Assembly (NCBI GenBank): GCA_023228985.1
Contig: JALOAC010000011.1
Location: 15,396 to 79,395, forward strand
DNA length: 64,000 bases
Source: Thiopseudomonas sp.
GTDB taxonomy: Bacteria; Pseudomonadota; Gammaproteobacteria; Pseudomonadales; Pseudomonadaceae
Reading direction: 5' to 3'
In this document: piece after piece, positions 8,666-18,117 of the stretch
How positions within the stretch are numbered: the first letter of the stretch is position 1
Layout: every line of letters starts with the position of its first letter
The notes under the pieces: generated by a model
Databases searched by the model: none
Seen by the model: only the letters and a program-made list of their open reading frames with translations
Told to the model about the DNA's origin: nothing
Translations under genes and position numbers: made by a program

Positions 8666-9868
8666 TTATAGATTAAGTAAATTCGCTACAAAATCGGCAT
8701 CTTTATCACCACGACCCGATAGATTAACCAGTATTTGCTGGTTGGGTTGCATGGTCGGCGCAGTGCGAATAGCCCAAGCGACAGCGTGTGCGCTTTCTAA
8801 TGCTGGAATAATTCCCTCAACTCGCGAAAGACGCATAAAAGCATCCAGTGTTTCTTGATCCGTAGCACTGTCGTAATCCACACGACCCAGATCTTTTAGA
8901 TAGCTATGTTGCGGTCCGATCCCCGGATAATCCAAACCAGATGCAATCGAGTGTGCTGGTGCAGGGTTGCCATCCTCATCTTCCAGCACATAGCACGCCA
9001 TACCGTGCAAATGCCCCGGTTTGCCCTTGGTCAGTGTGGCAGCGTGACGCTGAGTGTCTAAGCCCTCACCGGCAGGCTCAACACCAACCAGCTTTACTTG
9101 GGTATCATCGAGGAAAGCGGTAAATATGCCAATCGCATTTGAACCACCACCAACACAGGCAGTAACCACATCAGGTAGACGCTTGTAGCGCGTTAAGCAT
9201 TGCTCGCGTGCTTCAGTGCCGACAATGGATTGGAAATCGCGCACCATTTTTGGAAAAGGGTGGGGTCCTACTACTGAGCCAATCGCATAAATATAGTTTT
9301 CGGGGTCTTTTAAGTATTCTTCAAAAGCACTGTCAACGGCGTCTTTAAGAGTAGCGGTGCCGCGGGTCACAGGGATTAAGTCGCAACCCAAGATTTTCAT
9401 CTTTACCACGTTCGGGTGCTCTTTTTCGATGTCAACTTGGCCCATATGAATTTCGCAAGGAATACCCACCAAAGCACAGGCGGTAGCCAAAGCAACGCCG
9501 TGCTGGCCGGCTCCCGTTTCAGCGATAACTTTTTTCTTGCCCATAAACTTGGCTAGAAGGGCTTCGCCTAAGCAGTGGTTAATTTTGTGCGCGCCAGTGT
9601 GGTTGAGATCTTCGCGTTTAAGCAAAATCTGCGCGCCACCCAGCTGGTCAGATAATCGCTTAGCATGGAAAATAGGACTAGGACGGCCAACATAATCAGC
9701 AAATAAGCTGGCCAGTTCTTGTTGGAAATCTGCACATTGACGAATTTCTTCGTACGCTGCGTTGATATCGTTCATCACTTTTTGCAACTCAGCAGGTACG
9801 TACTGACCGCCGTAAGCGCCGAAATAGCCTCGTTCATCAGGCATGTGAGCGAAAGAAAGATTGGTCAT
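8666..9868 (-). CDS. trpB: Tryptophan synthase beta chain, no trpA nearby
   Basis: TrpB joins indole and serine to make tryptophan with PLP. The 400-residue product shows GYFGAYGGQYVP at the N-terminus, the PLP lysine Lys95 in HTGAHKINH, the catalytic glutamate Glu117 in IAETGAGQHG, and the phosphate-binding CVGGGSNAIG loop. The ATG at 9868 is chosen over an in-frame TTG at 9883. Unlike the Pseudomonas trpBA operon, no trpA or trpI is present: the neighbours are mrp and zapE. The protein differs noticeably from E. coli TrpB in places (AIGSVVGPHPFPKMV), so it may be an orphan-type TrpB that uses free indole (inference), or trpA is elsewhere. Confidence 0.9.
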   Translation of the reverse strand: MTNLSFAHMPDERGYFGAYGGQYVPAELQKVMNDINAAYEEIRQCADFQQELASLFADYVGRPSPIFHAKRLSDQLGGAQILLKREDLNHTGAHKINHCLGEALLAKFMGKKKVIAETGAGQHGVALATACALVGIPCEIHMGQVDIEKEHPNVVKMKILGCDLIPVTRGTATLKDAVDSAFEEYLKDPENYIYAIGSVVGPHPFPKMVRDFQSIVGTEAREQCLTRYKRLPDVVTACVGGGSNAIGIFTAFLDDTQVKLVGVEPAGEGLDTQRHAATLTKGKPGHLHGMACYVLEDEDGNPAPAHSIASGLDYPGIGPQHSYLKDLGRVDYDSATDQETLDAFMRLSRVEGIIPALESAHAVAWAIRTAPTMQPNQQILVNLSGRGDKDADFVANLLNL

Positions 9869-9960
9869 TTTTACTCGTCTCAATAGGTATGTGGTGCCAA
9901 GTGGGTTAGTGTATTTTAACTATAAATAATTTGCAGTGCTTTTGTTATAGGGCAAAAGAA

Positions 9961-11088
9961 GTGTTTAAAAATAAACAATCGGAATCACCACAGGATTGGT
10001 ATGCGCGGGCGCTGAAAGAAGGGTTCGTTGTCGATCGTGCGCAAGAGCAGGCTATCCAAGTATTGACGCAAAGCTATCAAGCCATCCTGCAAGAGCGTTA
10101 TGCGCAAGGCAGTGTTTATTTGTGGGGGCCGGTAGGTCGGGGTAAGACTTGGCTGATGGATAACTTTTTTGCCCAACTGACTGTGCCAGCTAAGCGCCAA
10201 CATTTTCATCATTTTATGCAGTGGCTGCACCAGCGGTTAAACCAGCTCAGCGGCACAGCTAATCCGCTGCAGGCGGTTGCGCATGAGTTAGCCGCACAAA
10301 TTAAGGTGCTGTGCTTTGATGAGGTTTTTGTTAACGATATAGCCGATGCCATACTGCTGGGATCTGTTTTTCAAGTGTTGTTTGAGCAAGGTCAAGCGAT
10401 AATTATGACCTCCAACCAGCCGCCACATGAACTTTACAAGGATGGTTTTAATCGGGAGCGGCTTTTGCCTGCTATTGCCGCCATCGAGAAAAACATGCAG
10501 GTGGTAGCAGTTGATGGCGGGCAGGACCATCGGCTGCACGAAGGTGACACTGTAGAGCGGTATTGGGTGCGCCAAGCTGGGCAAGCCAGTGTTTTGCCGC
10601 AGGTATTTAAGCAGTTAAATCAGGGTGAAGCAGCCAAGGCGAGTGAGTTGAACTTGGCAGGACGAACGTTGCAGGTCTTAGGCTGTAGTGGACGGATTCT
10701 TTACTGTGATTTTACCGAACTCTGCATGCAGCCGTTTTCGGCGCTTGATTTTATTGAGCTGTGTGATCGTTTTGATAGTGTTTTATTAGCTGACGTGCCG
10801 CGTTTAAACAGTGATAAAAACGTACCCGCAATAGCTCGTGGTACTGAGGATGCGGTGCAGCAAGTTCAGGCTGGTGATCGGAAGTTGCCGCGATTAACAC
10901 TCATGGATGATGCGGTGCGGCGTTTTATAGCCTTGATTGATGAGTGCTATGACCGTAAAGTAGCGATCTATATTGAAGCACAAGTACCCATGGAAAATTT
11001 GTATACCGAGGGTTATTTATCTTTCCCGTTTCGTCGAGCCTATAGCAGATTAAGACAAATGCAGTTGCGCACCTTTAGTGATAGGTAG
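9961..11088 (+). CDS. zapE: Cell division ATPase ZapE
   Basis: ZapE is an AFG1-type ATPase that interacts with FtsZ at the division site. The product has a Walker A motif GPVGRGKTWLMDNFF, a Walker B-like segment LCFDEVFVNDIADA, the TSNQPPHELYKDGFNRERLLP segment and a C-terminal FRRAYSRLRQM, all family hallmarks. The GTG at 9961 preceded by AGGG gives 375 residues, the length of E. coli ZapE; a TTG at 9931 would add 10 residues. The gene is divergent from trpB. Confidence 0.93.
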   Translation: MFKNKQSESPQDWYARALKEGFVVDRAQEQAIQVLTQSYQAILQERYAQGSVYLWGPVGRGKTWLMDNFFAQLTVPAKRQHFHHFMQWLHQRLNQLSGTANPLQAVAHELAAQIKVLCFDEVFVNDIADAILLGSVFQVLFEQGQAIIMTSNQPPHELYKDGFNRERLLPAIAAIEKNMQVVAVDGGQDHRLHEGDTVERYWVRQAGQASVLPQVFKQLNQGEAAKASELNLAGRTLQVLGCSGRILYCDFTELCMQPFSALDFIELCDRFDSVLLADVPRLNSDKNVPAIARGTEDAVQQVQAGDRKLPRLTLMDDAVRRFIALIDECYDRKVAIYIEAQVPMENLYTEGYLSFPFRRAYSRLRQMQLRTFSDR

Positions 11089-11135
11089 TAGATTTGCCAA
11101 CTAAATAGCCGATAAGCTAATAAGTCGAGAAAAAA

Positions 11136-11684
11136 ATGCATTATTTTGGTCGTTTAATAATTTTATCTGCGGCGGTGCTGAGCGTTGCTTGTGCGCCACA
11201 ACGCACAGTTACGCAGGGTTCGCCAGCAGGGAAAAATTCCGTTGCGCGCGTTACAGTTCACCAGTCAGCGAACAAAGAACTTGCCGAAGATGTGCTGTTT
11301 CGTGCGTTTGGCTTAGTGGGAACACCCTATAAATATGGCGGTAACACACCAGAGTCGGGATTTGATTGTAGTGGTTTAATCAAGTTTGTTTATTCTGACA
11401 CTGTTGGTTTGCAGTTACCGCGCACCACGGGCGCGATGATGCAAACCAAAGCACCCGTAGTGCCACGCAATCAACTGCGTAGTGGTGATATCGTATTCTT
11501 TGCTACCAGTGGCGGACGACGTGTTAGCCATGCAGGAATCTATGTCGGTGAAGGTCGCTTCGTGCATGCACCCTCCAGCGGTGGAACAGTGCGACTGGAC
11601 AGCCTTGATTCGCAATACTGGAAAAAAGCCTATTTGCAGGCCAAGCGCTTTTTACCTGAGCAGCAATTAGTTAGTAATCCTTAA
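11136..11684 (+). CDS. NlpC/P60 family lipoprotein, probable peptidoglycan endopeptidase
   Basis: A lipoprotein signal with lipobox LSVAC (Cys19) precedes an NlpC/P60 papain-like domain (about residues 50-175). The catalytic Cys78 is in FDCSG, His132 in SHAGIY and a third polar His144 in FVHAPS. Enzymes of this family (MepS/Spr, NlpC) cut the peptide cross-links or stems of peptidoglycan. The 182-residue length fits. It starts 47 nt after zapE and may share its transcript. Exact bond specificity cannot be read from sequence. Confidence 0.9.
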   Translation: MHYFGRLIILSAAVLSVACAPQRTVTQGSPAGKNSVARVTVHQSANKELAEDVLFRAFGLVGTPYKYGGNTPESGFDCSGLIKFVYSDTVGLQLPRTTGAMMQTKAPVVPRNQLRSGDIVFFATSGGRRVSHAGIYVGEGRFVHAPSSGGTVRLDSLDSQYWKKAYLQAKRFLPEQQLVSNP

Positions 11685-11705
11685 GCAAATAGGTCACACA
11701 CTTCA

Positions 11706-12650
11706 ATGACAGACACAAAGCAGCTACGTATCGGCATTTTAGGTACAGGCGCCATAGGTGGGTTTTATGGGGCCAAGCTGGTGCAAGCGGGATTTGAAGT
11801 GCATTTTTTAGCCCGCAGTGAGTACGCAGCTCTCAAGTCGAATGGTTTGCGTATTGAAGGGCCCGAGCATGCAGTGGTGCAGCTTGATGACATTAATGTT
11901 TGGTCCGATGTCGAAGAAATGCCGACTTGTGATTGGGTGTTGGTTGCAGCTAAAACGACCAGTAATGTTCACTTAGCACCGCTAATTAACCGCATGACCC
12001 AGTCCGGTGGCAAGGTTGTTTTAATGCAAAATGGCTTGGCCGTTGAGGATGAGCTACGAGCTTTGTTGCGTGATGATATCCACCTGCTGGGCGGACTCTG
12101 TTTTATTTGCGTGCACCGCGATAAGCCCGGCGTTGTGATTCATCAGGCTTATGGTGGGGTCAATTTAGGCTATCACAGCGGCCCGAATACAACGCCAGAG
12201 CAAGGGCATGCGATTGCTGAACAGGGCGCGCAGTTGTTTGTGCAGGCAGGCTTAGATTCGCAAGCGATAGGCTTGGAGAAAGCGCGCTGGCAAAAGCTGG
12301 TGTGGAATGTGCCCTACAATGGACTGTCGGTACTGCTGGATACCACCACAGGCGCACTAATGAAACATGCCGTCAGCCGTGCGTTAATTGAAGCGATCAT
12401 GCAGGAAGTGGTGCAAGCAGCCACTGCTTGCGGGCAGGATTTACCCGATACTATTGTGGCTGCCATGCTGAAAAGTACCGAGCGCATGCCGGATTATCAT
12501 CCAAGTATGTATCACGACTTTGCCTTGCAGCGACCACTGGAATTAGACGCCATCTACCGTGCCCCCATTGCAGCGGCCAAAGCTGCTGGTGTGCGCATGC
12601 CAAAGACTGAAATGCTCTTGCAGTCATTAGAGTTTTTAACTCTGCCTTAA
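11706..12650 (+). CDS. panE: 2-dehydropantoate 2-reductase family protein
   Basis: The product (314 residues) begins with the Rossmann NADPH-binding motif GILGTGAIGGFYGAKL and carries the ApbA/PanE pattern VLMQNGL, GGLCFICVHRDKPG and a C-terminal helical domain with KLVWNVPYNGLSVL and DYHPSMYHDFALQRPLELD. PanE reduces ketopantoate to pantoate in pantothenate synthesis. Many bacteria have several paralogues, so the substrate is not certain. It follows the NlpC/P60 gene by 21 nt and its 3' end overlaps the convergent J-domain gene by 15 nt. Confidence 0.8.
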   Translation: MTDTKQLRIGILGTGAIGGFYGAKLVQAGFEVHFLARSEYAALKSNGLRIEGPEHAVVQLDDINVWSDVEEMPTCDWVLVAAKTTSNVHLAPLINRMTQSGGKVVLMQNGLAVEDELRALLRDDIHLLGGLCFICVHRDKPGVVIHQAYGGVNLGYHSGPNTTPEQGHAIAEQGAQLFVQAGLDSQAIGLEKARWQKLVWNVPYNGLSVLLDTTTGALMKHAVSRALIEAIMQEVVQAATACGQDLPDTIVAAMLKSTERMPDYHPSMYHDFALQRPLELDAIYRAPIAAAKAAGVRMPKTEMLLQSLEFLTLP

Positions 12651-13247
12651 ATACCCTTGTTTTTTTAACGTCTCATAGGCGCTATTCAATGCTTGTACCT
12701 GTACGGTGCAGCCACCGCGGTCGGGGTGGTGCTGGCTGACTAGCTGACGGTAGCGAGTTTGAATTTGCTGTGCGCAGGGCGTGCTCGGTGTTGCAGCAAA
12801 ACCTAAAGCAATGAGCGCCTCTTGCGCGCTATCTTGCTGGGTTAAGCGCAGTTGGCTGAAACTCAATAGCTCCTCAACCGCCTCTCGGTCAGTGCTTTCC
12901 AATTGACTGACATCTAAATAGTATTCACGCAACTTATCTTGTACGCACAGCCCTTCAGCGCCTTCTCGCCAAGGCGTTAGACGGATACTAAGGGTGTGTA
13001 TTTCTAGGGTAGCTAATTGCTGTGCATGCAGCTGATCTCTGAGCTGATAGAGCAGGTGAAAAAGCAAAAAATGGGTTTGAAACAGGCTTAAGGGCTCTTG
13101 TAGATCAGCTTTAACAAATACTTCCAGCTCCTGTTTGCGTAACTCTTGAATAAGCTGGTATTCGGTAATGCCAGCAGGGTGTTGCTCTAAAATCTGAATA
13201 ACGGTTTTAATCACGACCATAGACGGGGTTGGTGGATGTGTGAACAT
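12636..13247 (-). CDS. DnaJ-related protein with C-terminal J domain
   Basis: The 203-residue product has an N-terminal DNAJ_related domain (about residues 5-130, including ILEQHPAGITEYQLIQ and FQTHFLLFHLLYQL) and a C-terminal J domain whose loop reads SQHHPDRGG, so the HPD tripeptide that stimulates DnaK is intact. It is probably a specialised Hsp40 co-chaperone; the client is unknown. An in-frame ATG at 13220 is an alternative start. It converges on panE with a 15-nt overlap. Confidence 0.82.
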   Translation of the reverse strand: MFTHPPTPSMVVIKTVIQILEQHPAGITEYQLIQELRKQELEVFVKADLQEPLSLFQTHFLLFHLLYQLRDQLHAQQLATLEIHTLSIRLTPWREGAEGLCVQDKLREYYLDVSQLESTDREAVEELLSFSQLRLTQQDSAQEALIALGFAATPSTPCAQQIQTRYRQLVSQHHPDRGGCTVQVQALNSAYETLKKQGYLRQS

Positions 13248-13439
13248 GAAAGCAGTTTTAGTATGTTTTGTCTAATAGTCTGCTAATGCAGTGACATAGA
13301 GTTGATTTCAAATTAGGCAAAATATTAACTGTTGAAGTAGTATTGCTGACCTTCTTGAATGACCTAAAAGAATTTAATTTATAACTACGCTTACGAGCGA
13401 TTTGCAGTAACCCTGCCATCTAATTATGGATTTCATAAC

Positions 13440-14504
13440 GTGTTAAATCAAAAAACTGATCCTTACAATGCTTTACAGGCTAAATCAGTGGCACAAAAAC
13501 TAGCGTTTGCCCCTATAGTTTTTCAAACAGCCCGTTCTCTGCGAGATCTTGGCATTTTATCCGCGCTAGAAAAATCCGGTAAAAAAGGTCTGTGTGCTGA
13601 ACACATTGCGCAGCAAACCGAGGTATCGGAGTATGGTGTAAAAGTTTTGCTCGACATGGCGATTAGCGCCAATATGGTGACCTGGGATAAACCCAATTAT
13701 TACCTAGCCAATCTGGGTTATTTCATTTTGCATGATGACATGACTCGCGCCAATATGGATTTTACAGCGGACGTTTGTTACGCCGGCATGATGCACCTAA
13801 CTGAAGCCATTAAAACAGGCACACCTTCTGGGTTGGTTGAGCTGGGTGATTGGGATACGATTTACCAGGGGCTGTCAAAACTGCCTGAACAGGCGAAAAA
13901 AAGCTGGTTTGAATTTGACCACTTTTATTCAGATCGTGCTTTTCCCGAGTTGTTAAAACTGGTTTTCGCGGCAGCACCGAAAAAAATTGTCGATATTGGC
14001 GGCAATACCGGTAAATGGACGATCCAATGTTGTACACATGATTCGCAAGTGGAGGTAACCATTGTCGATTTGCCGCAACAACTGGCGATGGCGATGGAAA
14101 ATGTGCGCCAGGCAGGTTACCAAGAACGTGTTCATGCTTTTCCGGCCGATATGCTGGACAAGCAGCAGGAGTTGCCAGAACAGGCTGATATCTGGTGGAT
14201 GAGCCAATTTTTGGATTGTTTTTCACCGCTGGAAATTATCAATATTTTGAAAAAAGTTCGTGCCAAGCTTACGCCCAATGACCGAATTTATATTCTCGAG
14301 CTGTTTTGGGATACGCAGAGATATGAAGCCGCCGCGTTTTCCCTCAATGCCACCTCGTTGTATTTCACCTGCCTAGCCAATGGTAATAGCCGTTTTTATC
14401 GCAGTGATGACTTTATGCAGTTTATAGAGGCTGCTGGGCTGAGCGTAGAAGAGCGATTAGATGACGTTGGCATGGGGCACACACTGTTGAAGCTTAAAGC
14501 GTAA
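13440..14504 (+). CDS. SAM-dependent methyltransferase, O-methyltransferase-like
   Basis: The 354-residue product combines an N-terminal winged-helix dimerisation region (about residues 15-95: LRDLGILSALEK, CAEHIAQQTEVSEYGVKVLL) with a class I methyltransferase domain that starts at KIVDIGGNTGKW (SAM-binding loop) and continues with VTIVDLPQQL (acidic end of beta 2). This architecture is that of the O-methyltransferase_2 family. Start is GTG at 13440; an ATG slightly upstream runs into a stop. The gene stands alone between two intergenic gaps; the substrate is unknown. Confidence 0.78.
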   Translation: MLNQKTDPYNALQAKSVAQKLAFAPIVFQTARSLRDLGILSALEKSGKKGLCAEHIAQQTEVSEYGVKVLLDMAISANMVTWDKPNYYLANLGYFILHDDMTRANMDFTADVCYAGMMHLTEAIKTGTPSGLVELGDWDTIYQGLSKLPEQAKKSWFEFDHFYSDRAFPELLKLVFAAAPKKIVDIGGNTGKWTIQCCTHDSQVEVTIVDLPQQLAMAMENVRQAGYQERVHAFPADMLDKQQELPEQADIWWMSQFLDCFSPLEIINILKKVRAKLTPNDRIYILELFWDTQRYEAAAFSLNATSLYFTCLANGNSRFYRSDDFMQFIEAAGLSVEERLDDVGMGHTLLKLKA

Positions 14505-14579
14505 CTGGATGCGTTTTCTGGGGGAGCTAAGGCAGTAGAATAAAAAACTCTAAACCCGTCGCGCGGTTAAAAGTCTAGT

Positions 14580-14621
14580 GTTTCGACTTGCCACTCAAGT
14601 TGTACTAGGGCGAGTCGAGAC
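14580..14621. repeat. Imperfect inverted repeat upstream of chemoreceptor gene
   Basis: GTTTCGACTTGCC (14580-14592) pairs with GGCGAGTCGAGAC (14609-14621) with two mismatches. It lies between the methyltransferase and the chemoreceptor and has no T tract, so it is either a weak transcription stop or a regulatory dyad. Confidence 0.4.
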
Positions 14622-14679
14622 ATTAAATAGGCTGTATTAATAAGAAAAATAATTTACTAAGTAAAAAGCGGTGAGCATT

Positions 14680-16623
14680 ATGGATAAGCAGGGATTATCA
14701 CTTTGGCAAAGGATGAGTTTTGCAATGCGCTTGACTCTGATTTTGCTGACACTATTAATATCCTCAATTGTGGTATTGGTGGGGGCTTCTAGCTACCAGT
14801 TTCGGCAATCCTTAACTGAAAGTACGTTGGAAAGTCTTGCCCAGCAAAGTCAGTCACACGCACAAGCCTTTACTGAGTGGTTGAATGTGCGCCAAGATGA
14901 AATGCGTGTGATGGCAAATACCAGAGAAGCACGCGCGCTCGATACTTGGGGCATAGCACAGCTTTTGGCTACGCTCACCGAGACGAATCAGTTTTACGAT
15001 ACAGTTTTCTTGCTTAACCCAGAAGGTCGAGGTTTAGCAGGTATCAGCTTTGAAAATAATCAGGCGCGAATCCTAAGCGCGAATGAAGCATGGGATTTTA
15101 ACGTAGCTGACCGTGAGTGGTTTAAGTCTGCAGTGGCGGGTAATGATGTTTTTTCTCAGCCCATTATTTCGCGTGCTAGCGGTAATCTTGTGAGTACCGT
15201 TGCTATTCCAGTACGGCAAAATGGCCAAGTTGTTGGGGTGGTACGTGGAGCTGTGCAGATTGACACGCTAGTTAAACGTTTGGCGGCGCTGCCACGGGAA
15301 GCGGGTACTGAGATTTATATAGTTGATGAATCCGCTAAGGCAATTACTCCAGCAGCTTCTATAAAAGATCCAAGCGTTGCTTTGCAAACAGAAGCCGTAA
15401 CAGCGGCTACTAAACGCACTCATTTCACCGGACTATATAAAAATGCAGCAGGCACCGCGGTAGTGGGTAGCCAAGCCTTTATGGACTTGTTGGGTTGGGG
15501 CTTGGTGATTGAAACGGATGAGTCCGTTGCGTTAGCCAAGCTGATCGACATGTTGCGCATTATGCTGGTCATTGCTGTCGTAGGCGTCATTATCGCTGTG
15601 TTTAGCAGCTTATTGCTGGTGAAAAGCATCACCCGCACCTTAGGTGGCGACCCTAACTATGCTGCTGAAGTGGTGCAGCAAGTGGCTGATGGCGATTTGA
15701 ACGTCGCCATCAAACTGGCAAACAACGACAACCGCAGTTTGTTGGCCTCCATTGCGAATATGCAGCAAAAACTGCGTACCATTGTGGGCGAGATCAGTAG
15801 CTATGCCGAGCAAGTAGCCGCAGCGTCCACGGAGCTGGCGCAAACTAGCGAGCAGGCTAACGCTGGGGTACAAACTCAGGTCGAGGAACTCAACGCATCG
15901 GCCACCGCCATGACGCAGATGACCGCCACGCTGGAAGAAGTGGCGCGCAGTACTTTAGATACAGCTAATGCCTCCAGTACAGCGCTATCGACTGCGGATG
16001 ATGGTCGTGTTGCGGTGGATGCAACCTTGCGCTCGATAGAGAGCCTTGGGCAGGAAATGGAGTTGGTTACAGAAAGCATTAACACGCTTAAAAGTGATAG
16101 CGACCAAATCGATAATATCCTTACGGTGATTGAAGGCATCGCCGAGCAAACCAACCTGCTGGCGCTGAATGCGGCTATCGAAGCGGCGCGTGCCGGTGAG
16201 GCGGGTCGTGGGTTTGCGGTGGTGGCCGATGAAGTGCGCGGCTTAGCCAGTCGTACCATGACGTCAACCGCTGAGATTCAAGCCATGATTGAACGTCTGC
16301 AAACAGGCTCTGATCAAGCCGTACGCGTAGTGAATAAAAGCATGCAAGGCACGTTGAGCAGCATTGAAAGTGCTCAGGAAATGAACGTTAAGCTGACGGA
16401 TATCGTGGGTGCGGTGCAGAATATTGATCAGTATGCGCAGCAAATTGCCAGCGCCACCGAAGAGCAAACCCAAGTCTCGCGCGACCTTAATCAAAGTATT
16501 CATCGCATTAATGGCATTGCTGAGCAAACGGCGGATAATATCCACCACACCACTGAAGCCAGTAATGCCCTAGCCAAGTTGGCGGAGCAGCTTAAGGCGC
16601 AAGTGGGTCATTTCCGCGTTTAA
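14680..16623 (+). CDS. Methyl-accepting chemotaxis protein with double-Cache sensor
   Basis: This inner-membrane chemoreceptor (647 residues from the ATG at 14680; GTG at 14671 is an alternative) has a first transmembrane helix near residues 15-38 (LTLILLTLLISSIVVLVG), a periplasmic dCache-type ligand domain, a second helix near residue 290 (MLRIMLVIAVVGVIIAVFSS), a HAMP segment, and the cytoplasmic signalling tip EQTNLLALNAAIEAARAGEA followed by GRGFAVVADEVRGLA. It should control CheA activity in response to a small ligand. No CheR-binding pentapeptide is seen at the C-terminus. It is likely monocistronic or transcribed with the next gene. Confidence 0.92.
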   Translation: MDKQGLSLWQRMSFAMRLTLILLTLLISSIVVLVGASSYQFRQSLTESTLESLAQQSQSHAQAFTEWLNVRQDEMRVMANTREARALDTWGIAQLLATLTETNQFYDTVFLLNPEGRGLAGISFENNQARILSANEAWDFNVADREWFKSAVAGNDVFSQPIISRASGNLVSTVAIPVRQNGQVVGVVRGAVQIDTLVKRLAALPREAGTEIYIVDESAKAITPAASIKDPSVALQTEAVTAATKRTHFTGLYKNAAGTAVVGSQAFMDLLGWGLVIETDESVALAKLIDMLRIMLVIAVVGVIIAVFSSLLLVKSITRTLGGDPNYAAEVVQQVADGDLNVAIKLANNDNRSLLASIANMQQKLRTIVGEISSYAEQVAAASTELAQTSEQANAGVQTQVEELNASATAMTQMTATLEEVARSTLDTANASSTALSTADDGRVAVDATLRSIESLGQEMELVTESINTLKSDSDQIDNILTVIEGIAEQTNLLALNAAIEAARAGEAGRGFAVVADEVRGLASRTMTSTAEIQAMIERLQTGSDQAVRVVNKSMQGTLSSIESAQEMNVKLTDIVGAVQNIDQYAQQIASATEEQTQVSRDLNQSIHRINGIAEQTADNIHHTTEASNALAKLAEQLKAQVGHFRV

Positions 16624-16657
16624 GCAGATTAAGCGTTTTACTTAACTAGAGGTGAAC

Positions 16658-17545
16658 GTGCAGGATTCTTTAGCGCAGTTTTTAGCCAAGGCCACTGAAG
16701 TGTTAGAGCGCATCGAGCCTTGGCTGCCAGAAACCGTAGAAAACGTAGATTGGCAACAACATTGGGCGGCACGCTGGGTGCGTACTCAGCAGCAGGGTTA
16801 TTTGCGGCCAATCGCCGTACACAGTCAGCTAAAGTTGGCGGACTTGCTGGGTATAGAGCATCAGCAACGCCAACTGGTTGAAAATACTCAGCAGTTTTTA
16901 CAGGGCTTGCCGTGCAACCATGCCCTAATGTGGGGCGCGCGCGGCACGGGTAAGTCGTCTTTGGTGCGGGCGATTTTGGCGCAATATGCTGCTGTGGGCT
17001 TGCGTTTAATTGAAGTTGAGCGTAGCGACTTGGTGGATTTACCGCTGATTGTTGAAGCGTTGCGCGGACGTAAAGAACGCTTTGTTATTTTTTGTGATGA
17101 TTTGTCTTTTGATGCGGGCGAAGCCGATTTTAGGCAGCTTAAAAGCATCTTGGACGGCTCACTGGAGCAGGCACCTGAGAATGTGGTGCTCTATGTCACC
17201 TCTAATCGACGTCACTTATTGCCCGAGCACCAATCCGATAATCAAAACTGGCAACGCAGTGAGTCTGGCGAGTTGCATCCCAGCGAAGCAGTGGAAGATA
17301 AAATAGCCTTGTCGGATCGTTTTGGATTGTGGCTGTCGTTTTATTCGTTTAGCCAAGAGCACTATTTGGATGTGGTGTGCCATTGGGTGGACCACTATGC
17401 GCGAGCGCTAAAGCTGGTGTGGCAGCGCGACGAGGCCTTTGAAAAAGCCGCTATTCGTTGGGCGACAGCACGCGGAAACCGCAACGGTCGTTGTGCTGAG
17501 CAGTTTGCTAAACACTGGGTGGGTCAGTTGGGTTTGCAGCGTTAG
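16658..17545 (+). CDS. DUF815 family AAA+ ATPase
   Basis: The product has an N-terminal helical part and an AAA+ domain with Walker A WGARGTGKSSLVRA (about residues 92-105), Walker B IFCDDLSF, sensor 1 LYVTSNRRHLLPE and a C-terminal lid. This layout and the RRHLLPE motif fit DUF815. The GTG at 16658 is preferred because AGAGG lies 5 nt before it; GTG at 16652 overlaps that site. Function is unknown for the family. It ends just before a terminator that serves the opposite strand. Confidence 0.85.
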   Translation: MQDSLAQFLAKATEVLERIEPWLPETVENVDWQQHWAARWVRTQQQGYLRPIAVHSQLKLADLLGIEHQQRQLVENTQQFLQGLPCNHALMWGARGTGKSSLVRAILAQYAAVGLRLIEVERSDLVDLPLIVEALRGRKERFVIFCDDLSFDAGEADFRQLKSILDGSLEQAPENVVLYVTSNRRHLLPEHQSDNQNWQRSESGELHPSEAVEDKIALSDRFGLWLSFYSFSQEHYLDVVCHWVDHYARALKLVWQRDEAFEKAAIRWATARGNRNGRCAEQFAKHWVGQLGLQR

Positions 17546-17565
17546 TTTGCTTGGATAAATCACAG

Positions 17566-17604
17566 TATAAAAAACGCCGCGCTTCCCTAGGAATGCGCGG
17601 CGTT
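17566..17604 (-). terminator. Rho-independent terminator of the copper operon
   Basis: A perfect 10-bp stem AACGCCGCGC (17573-17582) / GCGCGGCGTT (17595-17604) is followed on the minus strand by a run of T (complement of the A tract from 17569). It lies directly after the DUF411 gene, the last gene of the copper operon, and may also stop the DUF815 transcript. Confidence 0.85.
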
Positions 17605-17610
17605 GTTAGT

Positions 17611-18057
17611 TTAGAGACGCTGATACAGCCCGGTAACCTTGCCTTGTTTGTCTAGGCTTAAGACTTCCAAACTGCCTTTTTTCTCAGGTCCCATGCCTGG
17701 TGAATTGAGCGGCATGCCGGGTAGGGCGATGCCTTGGATATCCGGGCGTTCGTTTAGCATTTTATTAATCGCTGCCACCGGCACATGACCTTCCACCACA
17801 TACCCATCAATTTCAACGGTATGGCAGCTGGCGGCTTGGCTGGTGCCTAGCTTACGTTTGATAGGTGCCATGTCTTGATGGTCAATGCGTGTCACGGCAA
17901 AGCCGTTTTCTTCAAGGTAGTCGGCATAGGCATTACAGCAGCCGCACCAAGGGTCTTTGTGGAGTGTGGCTTGGATGAGCTCTTGTGCGCTGAGCTGTAG
18001 GCTGACGCCGAATATCATCGCGATGCTTAAAAGTGCGCGTAATAGGTAGTTTTGCAT
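17611..18057 (-). CDS. DUF411 exported metal-binding protein
   Basis: A signal peptide (MQNYLLRALLSIAMIFGVSLQLSA) precedes a compact domain with a CGCC motif (KDPWCGCCNAYADYL), ASCHTVEIDGYVVEGHVP and GMPLNSPGM, the DUF411 pattern. Family members are found with copper resistance genes and are thought to bind copper in the periplasm. Here it is the last gene of an operon with copA and cueR, which supports that role. The 148-residue length is typical. Confidence 0.88.
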   Translation of the reverse strand: MQNYLLRALLSIAMIFGVSLQLSAQELIQATLHKDPWCGCCNAYADYLEENGFAVTRIDHQDMAPIKRKLGTSQAASCHTVEIDGYVVEGHVPVAAINKMLNERPDIQGIALPGMPLNSPGMGPEKKGSLEVLSLDKQGKVTGLYQRL

Positions 18058-18117
18058 GGTAGTTGCCTCTGCTTTAATCGGTACTCATTGGGTGCTCGTC
18101 AAGCGAGCCTTAAACAT

